Shown: piece by piece, positions 8,007-14,466 of the stretch
How the letters are laid out: each line of letters begins with the position of its first letter
Position numbering within the stretch: the first letter of the stretch is position 1
Virus record (IMG/VR): IMGVR_UViG_3300037521_000317
Location: 1-44,119 of that record
DNA length: 44,119 bases
Reading direction: 5' to 3' (one strand)
Source of the DNA: a virus
The notes under the pieces: generated by a model
Database searches by the model: none
Seen by the model: the letters and a program-made list of their open reading frames with translations, nothing else
Told to the model about the DNA's origin: nothing
Program-made: the position numbers and the translations under genes

Positions 8007-8971
8007 CAAATTCAACAAGATTCATAGTTAATCCTTTTGGTGTGTCAGGTTCATTGACATCTATACCAGATATTCCTAATCCTTCATTTCCTAATGAGGT
8101 TAATTATCTTGATGGATGGGGTCCTCTTTATGAAGCAGATCAAGCAGTCAATCCTAGTGCGTTAGATATTGACAGAGCAAAACACAATAGCTTATTCAAT
8201 GATGTAACTACATTTATAAAATATATGCAGGATAAAGGTGGAATACCTGAATGGGTCACGCCTGCACAAAATACTCCTCCACCAGCGTTGCCAACGGCAA
8301 AATCATACCCAAAGAATGCGATGATTCGGTACGAGGAGGGTGACGTTGGTACGCCAGATGGTGAAGTCTATATCAGTACGGTAGACGCAAACACGGAAGA
8401 GCCTACACAGGGGTCGAATTGGATATTGGGAACGACAATAGAAAGCACTGGTTCGGCTGTTAATATTCCTGATATGTTTGTTACGTATGAAAGATTGGGA
8501 AGTCAATTTGGACTAGCGTGTCCTTTATTGAGTTCTACTGTAGCAAGGATATTAATAAATACTATTGAAATTAATAATATACCTGGTGCTTCTTTATCTT
8601 CTAACATTGTTACTTTACCTATTGGTAGTTATCTTATAGATTGTGATGTTGATTTATTTCCGTTTAATGTTGGAGGTGATTTTGCATTGTCACAACTTTC
8701 TCTTTTTGATGAAAGTGCAGTTTCTCAAATATTACCTTGTTCTAGAGTTGAAATTTCACAAGGTTCTGCCAATGATGAAGGTTCAACATTAAAATATAAT
8801 TGTTATGGTGTATTTTCTTTAGTTTCTTCAACAAATATTGGATTTAGATTTATTTCAGATGAGCTAATGCCTAGTATTGTGGAGCCGTTTATGGGATCTA
8901 ATGGTATTGTCAATATTGCAATATCACAATCATGGCAAGCTTTACGTCTTAAAATTTGGAAAACATCATAA
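8003..8971 (+). CDS. Tail fibre / receptor-binding protein
   Basis: The 322-aa protein has an N-terminal baseplate-binding part (residues 1-85, with PFGVSGSLTSIPDIPNPSF and a helix near DVTTFIKYMQDKGG), a Pro-rich linker (residues 93-102), a small carbohydrate-binding-like segment (AMIRYEEGDVGTPDGEVYIST), and a C-terminal beta-sandwich from about residue 170 that ends LRLKIWKTS and looks like a jelly-roll receptor-binding head. Base composition changes sharply at the start of that last domain, from 60 G+C in 120 bases (8281-8400) to 32 in 120 (8521-8640), so the head was probably exchanged by recombination. Confidence 0.75.
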   Translation: MTNSTRFIVNPFGVSGSLTSIPDIPNPSFPNEVNYLDGWGPLYEADQAVNPSALDIDRAKHNSLFNDVTTFIKYMQDKGGIPEWVTPAQNTPPPALPTAKSYPKNAMIRYEEGDVGTPDGEVYISTVDANTEEPTQGSNWILGTTIESTGSAVNIPDMFVTYERLGSQFGLACPLLSSTVARILINTIEINNIPGASLSSNIVTLPIGSYLIDCDVDLFPFNVGGDFALSQLSLFDESAVSQILPCSRVEISQGSANDEGSTLKYNCYGVFSLVSSTNIGFRFISDELMPSIVEPFMGSNGIVNIAISQSWQALRLKIWKTS

Positions 8972-8991
8972 CAAAATTAAGGAGTTATAAA

Positions 8992-9534
8992 ATGAAAAGA
9001 TGGGCAACATTAGACGAAAATAGGAAAGTTTCGGTTATTTCTAAGAGCAGACCGAAACATCTTACTGAAAAAGAATTCAAAGATCAAGGTTGGATGGAAG
9101 TCTCTGACGATGTGTATGGTGGAGATACTCTTGGTCAAGATAATTCACCCGTTAGGACGCCACCAACGCAAGAAGAAATTGATAAAAAAATCAGGAAATC
9201 CATATCTTCACACTATAATATAGTTCTGCGTAAAGGGGGAAAGTTCAAGGGTCAAGATTTCCCTGTTGGCACTGACACAATTAAAAGCCTTGAGTGCCTT
9301 CGTGACGGTTATGTTCTTGCAAATATTGAGCCAAAAAAGTTCTGCTTTAGAACGAAAGACGATAACGTACACGTATTTTCAAATTCAGCAGAAGTTATAT
9401 TTCTTTTGAATGAGATTTACATATTAGTGGCACAAAATTCTGTAGCTATGTATAACAACATAGAATCTTTAAAAGAAGACTATTCTAAGGAAGCAGGGTG
9501 GAAAGACGGATTTGATTTGATGCCTGACGGGTAA
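8992..9534 (+). CDS. Putative tail fibre assembly protein (DUF4376-like)
   Basis: The 180-aa protein follows the fibre gene. I chose ATG 8992 because AAGGAG lies 8 bases upstream; upstream in-frame codons overlap the fibre gene. The N-terminus (MKRWATLDENRKVSVISKS) is the short beta segment common in fibre-associated proteins, residues about 58-70 hold a charged helix, and the C-terminal half (SSHYNIVLRKGGKFKGQDFPVGTD, then a long helix) looks like DUF4376. Likely a fibre chaperone or accessory, not demonstrated. Confidence 0.6.
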   Translation: MKRWATLDENRKVSVISKSRPKHLTEKEFKDQGWMEVSDDVYGGDTLGQDNSPVRTPPTQEEIDKKIRKSISSHYNIVLRKGGKFKGQDFPVGTDTIKSLECLRDGYVLANIEPKKFCFRTKDDNVHVFSNSAEVIFLLNEIYILVAQNSVAMYNNIESLKEDYSKEAGWKDGFDLMPDG

Positions 9535-9538
9535 CCAG

Positions 9539-9585
9539 CTGTTTCCAAAATGGAAACAACTCAACCCTTTCCATTTTGGAAACAG
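9539..9585. repeat. Long inverted repeat: 18-bp perfect stem, 11-base loop
   Basis: The left arm (9539-9556) and right arm (9568-9585) are perfectly complementary over 18 bp. Each arm can also fold on itself because it contains TTTCCA and TGGAAA separated by three bases. It sits between the last tail gene (stop 9534) and the tRNA (9589). No T-tract follows, so it may be a 3'-end protecting structure, a processing signal for the tRNA, or a protein-binding site rather than an ordinary terminator. Confidence 0.8.
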
Positions 9586-9588
9586 TTC

Positions 9589-9665
9589 TGCGGAGTAGAG
9601 CAGTCTGGTAGCTCGTTAGGTTCATGCCCTGAAGGTCGCTGGTTCGAATCCAGTCTCCGCAACCA
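9589..9665 (+). tRNA. tRNA with CAU anticodon, initiator-tRNA-like
   Basis: A 77-base cloverleaf with encoded CCA. Acceptor stem TGCGGAG/CTCCGCA; D stem GAGC/GCTC; anticodon stem TTAGG/CCTGA with loop TTCATGC (anticodon CAT at positions 34-36); T arm with TTCGAAT loop. The A11-U24 pair, the D-loop CTGGTAGCTCGT and the AAGGTCG variable region match bacterial tRNA-fMet. Unlike canonical initiators, position 1 is U and pairs with A72, the loop has G37 and C38, and the third GC pair of the anticodon stem is A29-U41. It could serve as fMet, elongator Met or Ile2. Confidence 0.9.
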
Positions 9666-9695
9666 AAAAAATAACATTTTTTTTAAGAAAAGTTG

Positions 9696-9724
9696 TTGAC
9701 ATAGTATAATTTGTGTGGTAGATT
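9696..9724 (+). promoter_or_regulatory. Sigma70-type promoter for the structured RNA region
   Basis: TTGACA at 9696-9701 is perfect, followed by a 17-base spacer and TAGATT at 9719-9724. A second -10-like element, TATAAT, lies at 9705-9710 but lacks a good -35. Transcription would begin near 9731 (or about 9717) and run into the gene-free region with several hairpins that ends in the terminator at 10141-10168. Confidence 0.7.
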
Positions 9725-9730
9725 AGTTTT

Positions 9731-10168
9731 GTCAGAGTGTGTGAGATACCTTTGATCTTAGTTAGATTTAAAAAGTCTATCCAAGAAATATCTATTGTTA
9801 AAATAATTTATGTACGAAAATTACATAATCAGAGTAAAAAACTGGTTATGTTAAGGAATACAGGGAGATTGGGTTTTTTGATTGACCTCTAGCTCCTGAG
9901 ACTCCCTGTATATACTATCAAGTCAGACCAATCTAGTACATCTCCGCATTAAATTGCCATGAAGTATATTTGGTCTGGCTTGGTCTGAATTAAGGTGTTA
10001 ATAAAAAAGGATTCACGACAATTACTTTCCATCGCATAGTTATGAATCCTTTTAATTGAAAAAAGAATCTTCACAGAAAAACTTTGGTCGGTAGACTGTG
10101 AAGATTTAAGCTTAATCTTTAGAAATTCTTCCTAAGAAACAGAACATCTTTTTGGTGTTCTTTTTTTT
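9731..10168 (+). ncRNA. Candidate structured non-coding RNA, about 440 nt
   Basis: No plausible gene lies between the tRNA and 10256. The stretch is bounded by a consensus promoter and an intrinsic terminator and holds a row of perfect stems: 9808-9814/9822-9828 (7 bp), 9858-9867/9902-9911 (10 bp), 9920-9931/9970-9981 (12 bp with one G-U), 10005-10015/10043-10053 (11 bp) and 10066-10076/10096-10106 (11 bp). The 8-mer TTGGTCTG occurs twice (9970 and 9980), so CAGACCAA at 9924 could switch partners. I do not recognise the family. It might be a regulatory RNA, an antitermination leader or a protein-binding scaffold. Confidence 0.6.
10141..10168 (+). terminator. Intrinsic terminator
   Basis: AGAACATC pairs with GGTGTTCT (one G-U) around a TTTTT loop, directly followed by eight T. 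It ends the transcript of the structured RNA region and insulates it from the lysis operon promoter 20 bases downstream. Confidence 0.85.
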
Positions 10169-10188
10169 GTTTAAATTACAAAAAAGTG

Positions 10189-10217
10189 TTGACTCGATAA
10201 ATAAAATCTGTTACTCT
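10189..10217 (+). promoter_or_regulatory. Promoter of the lysis operon
   Basis: TTGACT at 10189-10194, 17-base spacer, weak -10 TACTCT at 10212-10217. The upstream run AAAAAAGTG just before TTGACT is shared with the strong promoter at 22470, suggesting one promoter type in this phage. It drives the endolysin gene at 10256, which has an AAGGAGG ribosome-binding site. Confidence 0.55.
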
Positions 10218-10255
10218 TAATCTATAGCGTATAAATAATATTTAAGGAGGGTGTC

Positions 10256-10804
10256 ATGTTGGTAAGTATCAGTGGTATTAATCTTATAAAAAGGTTTGAG
10301 GGTCTACGCCTTGATGCATATAAATGTCCTGCAGGTGTTTGGACTATTGGTTATGGTCATACAAATAATATTGGAAAACCTAATGTTGAGCAGGGGATGT
10401 CCATAAACAAGAGCCAAGCCAATCTTATCTTACTAAGAGACATAATGAAATCAGAAGACGAAGTCGAAAAAATTCTTTCTAAGTATGACTCTGATATCTC
10501 TCAAGGGCTATTTGATGTGTGTGTCAGTTTTCAATTCAATCTTGGTGCATTGCATGAAGCCACATGGATTAAGTTATTTTTCAACAAGGATATCGGTACA
10601 GAGGCTGTCGTAGATTGGCTCTTAAAATGGTCAATGGTTAAAGATGGGAATGGGAAGAAAGTAAGGTCAAATGGACTTGTTAGGAGACGGAATGCCGAGG
10701 GAGAGATTTTGAGGATAGCAAGACACGATTATCTGAAAAGAAATAGATCAAGTCTATTTATCAGATTGGTTAAGGGTATTTTGGGGTTCTTAAGGAGAAA
10801 GTGA
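10256..10804 (+). CDS. Endolysin, T4-lysozyme-type muramidase (GH24)
   Basis: The 182-aa enzyme cleaves the MurNAc-GlcNAc bond of peptidoglycan at the end of infection. The catalytic triad is visible in the first 36 residues: Glu15 (FEG), Cys24 in the Asp/Cys position (YKCPAGVW) and Thr30 (WTIGYGHT), with the usual E-8-D/C-5-T spacing. No signal or anchor sequence precedes it, so release needs a holin. The last 20 residues are strongly basic and amphipathic (SSLFIRLVKGILGFLRRK), an unusual tail that could help it reach or disturb the membrane. It starts after AAGGAGG and is one base from the next gene. Confidence 0.93.
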   Translation: MLVSISGINLIKRFEGLRLDAYKCPAGVWTIGYGHTNNIGKPNVEQGMSINKSQANLILLRDIMKSEDEVEKILSKYDSDISQGLFDVCVSFQFNLGALHEATWIKLFFNKDIGTEAVVDWLLKWSMVKDGNGKKVRSNGLVRRRNAEGEILRIARHDYLKRNRSSLFIRLVKGILGFLRRK

Positions 10805-10805
10805 G

Positions 10806-11342
10806 ATGACAAATAACATCGTACACAAAGCTCTGTGTTTTGCTTATGAGTCATGTCTTGGGAAGAATAAGAAATACACATACGACCCTTATATTTTCCA
10901 TCCTATAAATGTTTCAACTATGATAAGAGACCGCGGATTTGGTAACGATGCTATCGCAGCCGCACTTTTACATGATTTGGTAGAATACACGGACACAGAA
11001 ATTGACGATATATATATCAAGTTTGGGAAAGTCATAGGAGATTTAGTTAAAGAGGTTACGGATAAAAATGTCTTTGTAGGCATGACCAAAAAGGAACAGG
11101 AAGATTTATATCTGAATCATCTATCGAAAGCCTCATACGTTGGGAAATCTATTAAATTGGCTTCTCTAATAGATAGCACAAAGGATATAATTAAGTATGA
11201 TGAGGATTTTGTAAAGTTTTACTTGCCAGAGTGCGAAAATCTACTTGAAGTTCTGGCAGATGGAGACCCTATTTTTTTAAAAGATATAAAGTGGACATTT
11301 TTTTTATCAAAAAAGAGATTGGAAAAAAGGATTAATAAATGA
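10806..11342 (+). CDS. HD-domain protein resembling MESH1/SpoT alarmone hydrolase, degenerate active site
   Basis: The 178-aa protein aligns by eye with small (p)ppGpp hydrolases: HPINV (His32), AAALLHDLVE (His56-Asp57, Glu60), then the FG...LV.EVTD helix pair and IKLASLIDS. In the family the last motif reads K-L-A-D with a later Asn. Here the Asp ligand is Ser120, the Asn position is Ser124, and the Asp after the VE pair is Tyr61. It may therefore bind a nucleotide without hydrolysis, or use altered chemistry. It sits between endolysin and a small membrane protein in the lysis operon, so it is expressed late. Confidence 0.75.
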   Translation: MTNNIVHKALCFAYESCLGKNKKYTYDPYIFHPINVSTMIRDRGFGNDAIAAALLHDLVEYTDTEIDDIYIKFGKVIGDLVKEVTDKNVFVGMTKKEQEDLYLNHLSKASYVGKSIKLASLIDSTKDIIKYDEDFVKFYLPECENLLEVLADGDPIFLKDIKWTFFLSKKRLEKRINK

Positions 11343-11491
11343 CCTATAAGTTAAGGGTACTATCAGGAATTTTGATGCTTATTTCCCTTGTCGTATTTTC
11401 TTCGGTAATTAATACCATGGAAATAATTGAAGAACGTGACACTGCTTTCGAAGAGGGAAGACTTTACGGATTAGAGGAAAGGAAAAAATGA
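11339..11491 (+). CDS. Small membrane protein of the lysis cassette
   Basis: A 50-aa protein starting MTYKLRVLSGILMLISLVVF, with one transmembrane segment (residues about 6-25) and a charged acidic/basic tail. It overlaps the HD gene by four bases (ATGA) and ends two bases before the holin-like gene. Its position and topology fit a spanin-type or holin-regulating protein, but there is no specific motif. Confidence 0.65.
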   Translation: MTYKLRVLSGILMLISLVVFSSVINTMEIIEERDTAFEEGRLYGLEERKK

Positions 11492-11492
11492 G

Positions 11493-12056
11493 ATGGACAT
11501 TTTAGGAATAGCAAAAGTAGTTGGTAAATTGGGTTTACCATTGATTGAAAAAGCGTTGGAGGGTCGTCTCAAGGGAAAGTCAAAATACATGGCGAAGTAC
11601 GTCCTAAATAGGTTAGCTGAAGAACTTTTCTCTGTACATGACACCCCACTACCTAAAAATAGTACGCTTGAACAAAGAACTATAGAGGTGTCAGCACAGC
11701 TATACGGTGTGGAGAATCAAAAAGACCACTACAAGGACAAGCTCTCAATAATTGAAAAAGAACTTGAAGTAATCATGTTATTATCAGCGAACACAAATGA
11801 GACCATGCGTAAGGAAATGACAGCACAGTCCACCCTCACAAGGCTATGGCGTCCCATTTTTGGCATCACCTATTCCGTGTGCTTTGGCATGTTTGCGTTG
11901 TCTGTGTGTGGTCTCATGGTGTTCAATAAGGTCGATACGCTTAACGCCATAGCGTCCATGTCAGGCGTGTTGGCGATGTTCTTCAGCACTGGTGCTGGTG
12001 TCCTCGGTGTGTATGCTTATGGGCGGAGCAAAGAGAAGATTGGAGGGGTGGAATGA
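11493..12056 (+). CDS. Putative holin (GTA holin 3TM-like)
   Basis: A 187-aa protein: a helical soluble N-terminal two-thirds, then LTRLWRPIFGITYSVCFGMFA and a second hydrophobic segment (SMSGVLAMFFSTGAGVLGVYAYGRS). The R-x-W-R-P-x-F-G motif before paired transmembrane helices is characteristic of the holin family of gene transfer agents and alphaproteobacterial phages. Expected role: releasing the endolysin. The 3' half is unusually GC-rich (94 G+C in 180 bases, 11821-12000) beside AT-rich neighbours, suggesting a mosaic origin. Confidence 0.75.
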   Translation: MDILGIAKVVGKLGLPLIEKALEGRLKGKSKYMAKYVLNRLAEELFSVHDTPLPKNSTLEQRTIEVSAQLYGVENQKDHYKDKLSIIEKELEVIMLLSANTNETMRKEMTAQSTLTRLWRPIFGITYSVCFGMFALSVCGLMVFNKVDTLNAIASMSGVLAMFFSTGAGVLGVYAYGRSKEKIGGVE

Positions 12057-12205
12057 TGAGTTATTCCGTTATGGGTGTTTTAGTTTATTACGGATTAGGG
12101 CTAGCATTTTCATTTTTTGTGATCTACATACTTTTTTATGATCGCGATAAAGATAGGGAGAAATACCACGAAGATATGATGAAAAAATGGGATGAGGGTG
12201 ATTGA
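12053..12205 (+). CDS. Small single-pass membrane protein
   Basis: A 50-aa protein starting MMSYSVMGVLVYYGLGLAFS, one transmembrane segment (residues about 7-28), then a highly charged cytoplasm- or periplasm-facing tail (DRDKDREKYHEDMMKKWDEGD). It overlaps the holin stop by four bases. The 16-base start context GAGGGGTGGAATGATG recurs at the gene at 12313. Possible antiholin or spanin partner; no homology recognised. Confidence 0.6.
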   Translation: MMSYSVMGVLVYYGLGLAFSFFVIYILFYDRDKDREKYHEDMMKKWDEGD

Positions 12206-12215
12206 GGGGATTAAT

Positions 12216-12242
12216 GCTGTTTTAGGGAGCAACCTAAAAAGC
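12216..12242 (+). terminator. Hairpin after the lysis cassette
   Basis: GCT-TTTTAGG pairs with CCTAAAA-AGC (10 bp with one bulged G, six-base loop) 10 bases after the last lysis gene. There is no T-tract, so it may only attenuate or stabilise the mRNA. The rest of 12206-12312 shows no gene. Confidence 0.35.
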
Positions 12243-12312
12243 AGTAAAAACAACCTATTAAGTGCAGAAAGTGGTGTTTTGGGAGCAGGTGCAAAACAAG
12301 GTGAGGGGTGGA

Positions 12313-12588
12313 ATGATGGATGAGAAAGAAATAGAAGCGTTATTAGTAAGTTTTAGAGATTCTGGGTTAAATGAGGATGTTTCTAAATTGATTATAAATT
12401 GTGACAAGTTTAAATTATTAAAATGCATGTCTTATCTTTTAGATTACCAAGGAGCTGATTGTGGAATGTCTGAGGTAGCAGATAGCTTAGAAGAGATATT
12501 AGATGTCGAACTGGAAGCCGTATATCATAACGGAGGAAGTGCTATTGTGATATTAAAGAAGGTAGACAGTCATGGACGACCCTATTAG
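12313..12588 (+). CDS. Small acidic protein, paralogue family A
   Basis: A 91-aa protein; ATG 12313 follows GAGGGGTGG. I recognise no known family. It aligns by eye with the proteins at 24136 and 30357: a first helix ending in D-S/M-G-L, then N/K-D/E-D-V followed by LIIN, a helix with repeated Leu and Met, then a shorter helix with LEEILDVELE and a final strand VILKK. The three copies are 12-18 kb apart, so this is a dispersed in-phage paralogue family. Confidence 0.6.
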   Translation: MMDEKEIEALLVSFRDSGLNEDVSKLIINCDKFKLLKCMSYLLDYQGADCGMSEVADSLEEILDVELEAVYHNGGSAIVILKKVDSHGRPY

Positions 12589-12814
12589 TTTAAATGAAAT
12601 CGAACATGTAATAATTGAACAATATTTAAAAAAAGTAGTATTAGAAATAGACGATATTTTAAAACGTCATAGATCTGAATGGTTAATATTTAAAGAATTG
12701 CCGTTTGTAGCGGGAATTCCTGTGTCAGTTGAATTGAATGGATATAATTGTGAATTTTACGTCGAAATAAATATTAAAAATAAGACAAAACAGGAGAAGC
12801 GGAGTGATGGATGA
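12572..12814 (+). CDS. Hypothetical protein, 80 aa
   Basis: Overlaps the previous gene by 17 bases and has AAGG nearby. An N-terminal helix of about 35 residues (EIEHVIIEQYLKKVVLEI) precedes a strand-rich half (IPVSVELNGYN, FYVEINIKNK). No family recognised. The tight overlaps on both sides make it credible as a translated gene. Confidence 0.5.
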   Translation: MDDPISLNEIEHVIIEQYLKKVVLEIDDILKRHRSEWLIFKELPFVAGIPVSVELNGYNCEFYVEINIKNKTKQEKRSDG

Positions 12815-13235
12815 AAATATAAATATTAGTAAAATTATACAATATGATTGTTATGATAAAATTTTAAAACTTGTGCAATACAATATTAGTATAAAACTTA
12901 GTGATTCTGAACGTTATGGTTGTGATGACGTTACTAGGATTGAATTGTACGGTGAAGATGGGAAAATTACATGTACTGAATATTATGATGTAAGGGGATA
13001 CATTGCCTATTCAGTACATTACGGATTCAGTGGTACTGTAATACACACTGAACATTATGATGAGGGTGGTACGGAGGTTCCAGAGTTCAACATGTGTTAT
13101 GAATTTACGGATGATGGAATAACCTTTGAAGCAAGTAGAGAAGATTCGGAATATATTATAACTATGTTGAAAGATTCTGGTTTAACACCATCAATAAAGG
13201 TAACAAACAATGAACCTGACATCAAAACGACTTGA
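12807..13235 (+). CDS. Hypothetical beta-rich protein, 142 aa
   Basis: Starts at ATG 12807, overlapping the preceding gene, with AGGAG about 10 bases upstream. It contains successive short strands with turns at Asp-Gly or Gly-Tyr (IELYGEDGKITCTEYYD, then RGYIAYSVHYGFSGTVIHTEHYDEGG), each unit about 20 residues long, reminiscent of repeated beta-hairpin proteins. The small gene at 14087 has one similar unit (IECYDQHGNIFMEI). Function unknown. Confidence 0.5.
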   Translation: MDENINISKIIQYDCYDKILKLVQYNISIKLSDSERYGCDDVTRIELYGEDGKITCTEYYDVRGYIAYSVHYGFSGTVIHTEHYDEGGTEVPEFNMCYEFTDDGITFEASREDSEYIITMLKDSGLTPSIKVTNNEPDIKTT

Positions 13236-13596
13236 ATTTCTTAAGAGTGATATTGGGGAAATATACATAGATGGGGGAGTAAGAATACATGGAGACTCTT
13301 TGCGTAATGCCAAAAAATTCTCTGATATGTTTTTAGAAGACATAAAAGAGGGATGGGAGAATTACAACGACAGCGGGGAGGTTTCTCTCTATTGGGTATA
13401 TGAAAGGGAGTATAATATCTTCATTAGGTTTTTATCTGAGGAAGAGGGGTATAAGGATGAGATTGTATGGGCTTACAGCACTAAGGGTTTACCTAGAAAT
13501 TTCACTGGCGAAGGGGTTGTGTCAGATATTTCAAGCTACGAGGGAAAAACGTTAATATCATTGCTAAAAGAACATTTTTCGAAGGACAAGAAATGA
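13210..13596 (+). CDS. Hypothetical protein, 128 aa
   Basis: Overlaps the previous gene by 26 bases and the next by four (ATGA). Acidic, with a central pair of strands containing Trp and Tyr (GEVSLYWVYEREYNIFIRFL). No recognisable domain. Translational coupling with its neighbours indicates membership in the 12.3-15.8 kb accessory operon. Confidence 0.5.
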   Translation: MNLTSKRLEFLKSDIGEIYIDGGVRIHGDSLRNAKKFSDMFLEDIKEGWENYNDSGEVSLYWVYEREYNIFIRFLSEEEGYKDEIVWAYSTKGLPRNFTGEGVVSDISSYEGKTLISLLKEHFSKDKK

Positions 13597-14078
13597 GTAT
13601 GTTCGAAAAAGTCGACCCAAGAGGAATTATTTGCAGGCATTTTTCTACCTTATACAACAAGAAGACAGACAAGCCAAACTGGTCAGAAATAGTGTTTTTT
13701 TATATCATGCCTTTGATAATTATTCCGCTTCTTGTTTATTATTTTGAACATACTATAATTGAAAAGACTACCAGTCTCCTCTTTCTGGGATTTGCTGTTA
13801 TGATTATTTTTTTGATTACTGCGTTGATGCTTTTAACGAATAGTCGGCAACTTTACGATGATTCAGAGAAATATGCAAACAGAGTTACTCTTATTGAAGA
13901 AACAGGAACTAACATCTCATTTGGTATACTTGTTTGTTTCCTTGGGATTATTTTTTCTATAATTTCAGTAGGGTCAGCTAGTGTGATTGTCACTTCTTTA
14001 GTGTATTATCTGTCGGTGATATTTGTACATATATTGTTAATGGTTAATAAGCGTATAGATAAAATAATTAGAGGTTAA
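13593..14078 (+). CDS. Multi-pass membrane protein, 161 aa
   Basis: About four transmembrane helices: residues about 29-48 (FFYIMPLIIIPLLVYYF), 60-82, 110-130 and 133-151, with a charged N-terminal 27 residues and a basic end (NKRIDKIIRG). It starts after AAGGA in an ATGA overlap. No family recognised. Candidate for superinfection exclusion or membrane remodelling only on the basis of topology and accessory location. Confidence 0.55.
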   Translation: MSMFEKVDPRGIICRHFSTLYNKKTDKPNWSEIVFFYIMPLIIIPLLVYYFEHTIIEKTTSLLFLGFAVMIIFLITALMLLTNSRQLYDDSEKYANRVTLIEETGTNISFGILVCFLGIIFSIISVGSASVIVTSLVYYLSVIFVHILLMVNKRIDKIIRG

Positions 14079-14086
14079 AAAGGAAG

Positions 14087-14275
14087 ATGATACAAATGGA
14101 TTATTTTGATGAACTAAAAAAGGTTACAAATATTGATAATATTGAGGGGTTTGATGTTATTGATTGTGATGTTAATATGAGAATCGTTAATATTGAATGT
14201 TATGATCAACACGGTAATATTTTTATGGAAATACGACCTAAAAATTTACGATATGGAATGGAGCAGAAGACATGA
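14087..14275 (+). CDS. Hypothetical protein, 62 aa
   Basis: AAGGAAG is only a few bases before ATG 14087; ATG 14096 has better spacing and would give 59 aa. Ends in a four-base overlap with the next gene. Its strand-turn-strand IVNIECYDQHGNIFMEI resembles one unit of the protein at 12807. Function unknown. Confidence 0.45.
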   Translation: MIQMDYFDELKKVTNIDNIEGFDVIDCDVNMRIVNIECYDQHGNIFMEIRPKNLRYGMEQKT

Positions 14276-14466
14276 AGCTGACAATGAAATCACTGAAAGA
14301 AAATATTGATCTTTTGAAAAAGGAGGTGAAGGATCTAAGATTGAACTTAGCGATGTGTCAAACAGAATTACATACACTTACACACGATCAGCAATACAGA
14401 AATCTACAGATAATGGGTAGGATTAAGACACTAGAGCTGAACGCTGATAAGGAGGACGAGAAATGA
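14272..14466 (+). CDS. Small coiled-coil protein, 64 aa
   Basis: Almost entirely a heptad-like helix (MKSLKENIDLLKKEVKDLRL, then LAMCQTELHTL), ending in charged residues. Overlaps the previous and next genes by four bases each. It resembles many small phage coiled-coil proteins but has no specific match I can name. Confidence 0.5.
   Translation: MKLTMKSLKENIDLLKKEVKDLRLNLAMCQTELHTLTHDQQYRNLQIMGRIKTLELNADKEDEK

Noticed and set aside
9589-9665. tRNA as phage attachment site (attP)
   Set aside because: The tRNA is complete with encoded CCA, no integrase gene is recognised anywhere, and no second partial copy is seen in the window.
12216-12312. Short upstream extension of the 12313 gene from GTG 12262
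   Set aside because: The upstream codons encode atypical sequence, and the ATG at 12313 has a strong GAGGGGTGG start context shared with another gene.
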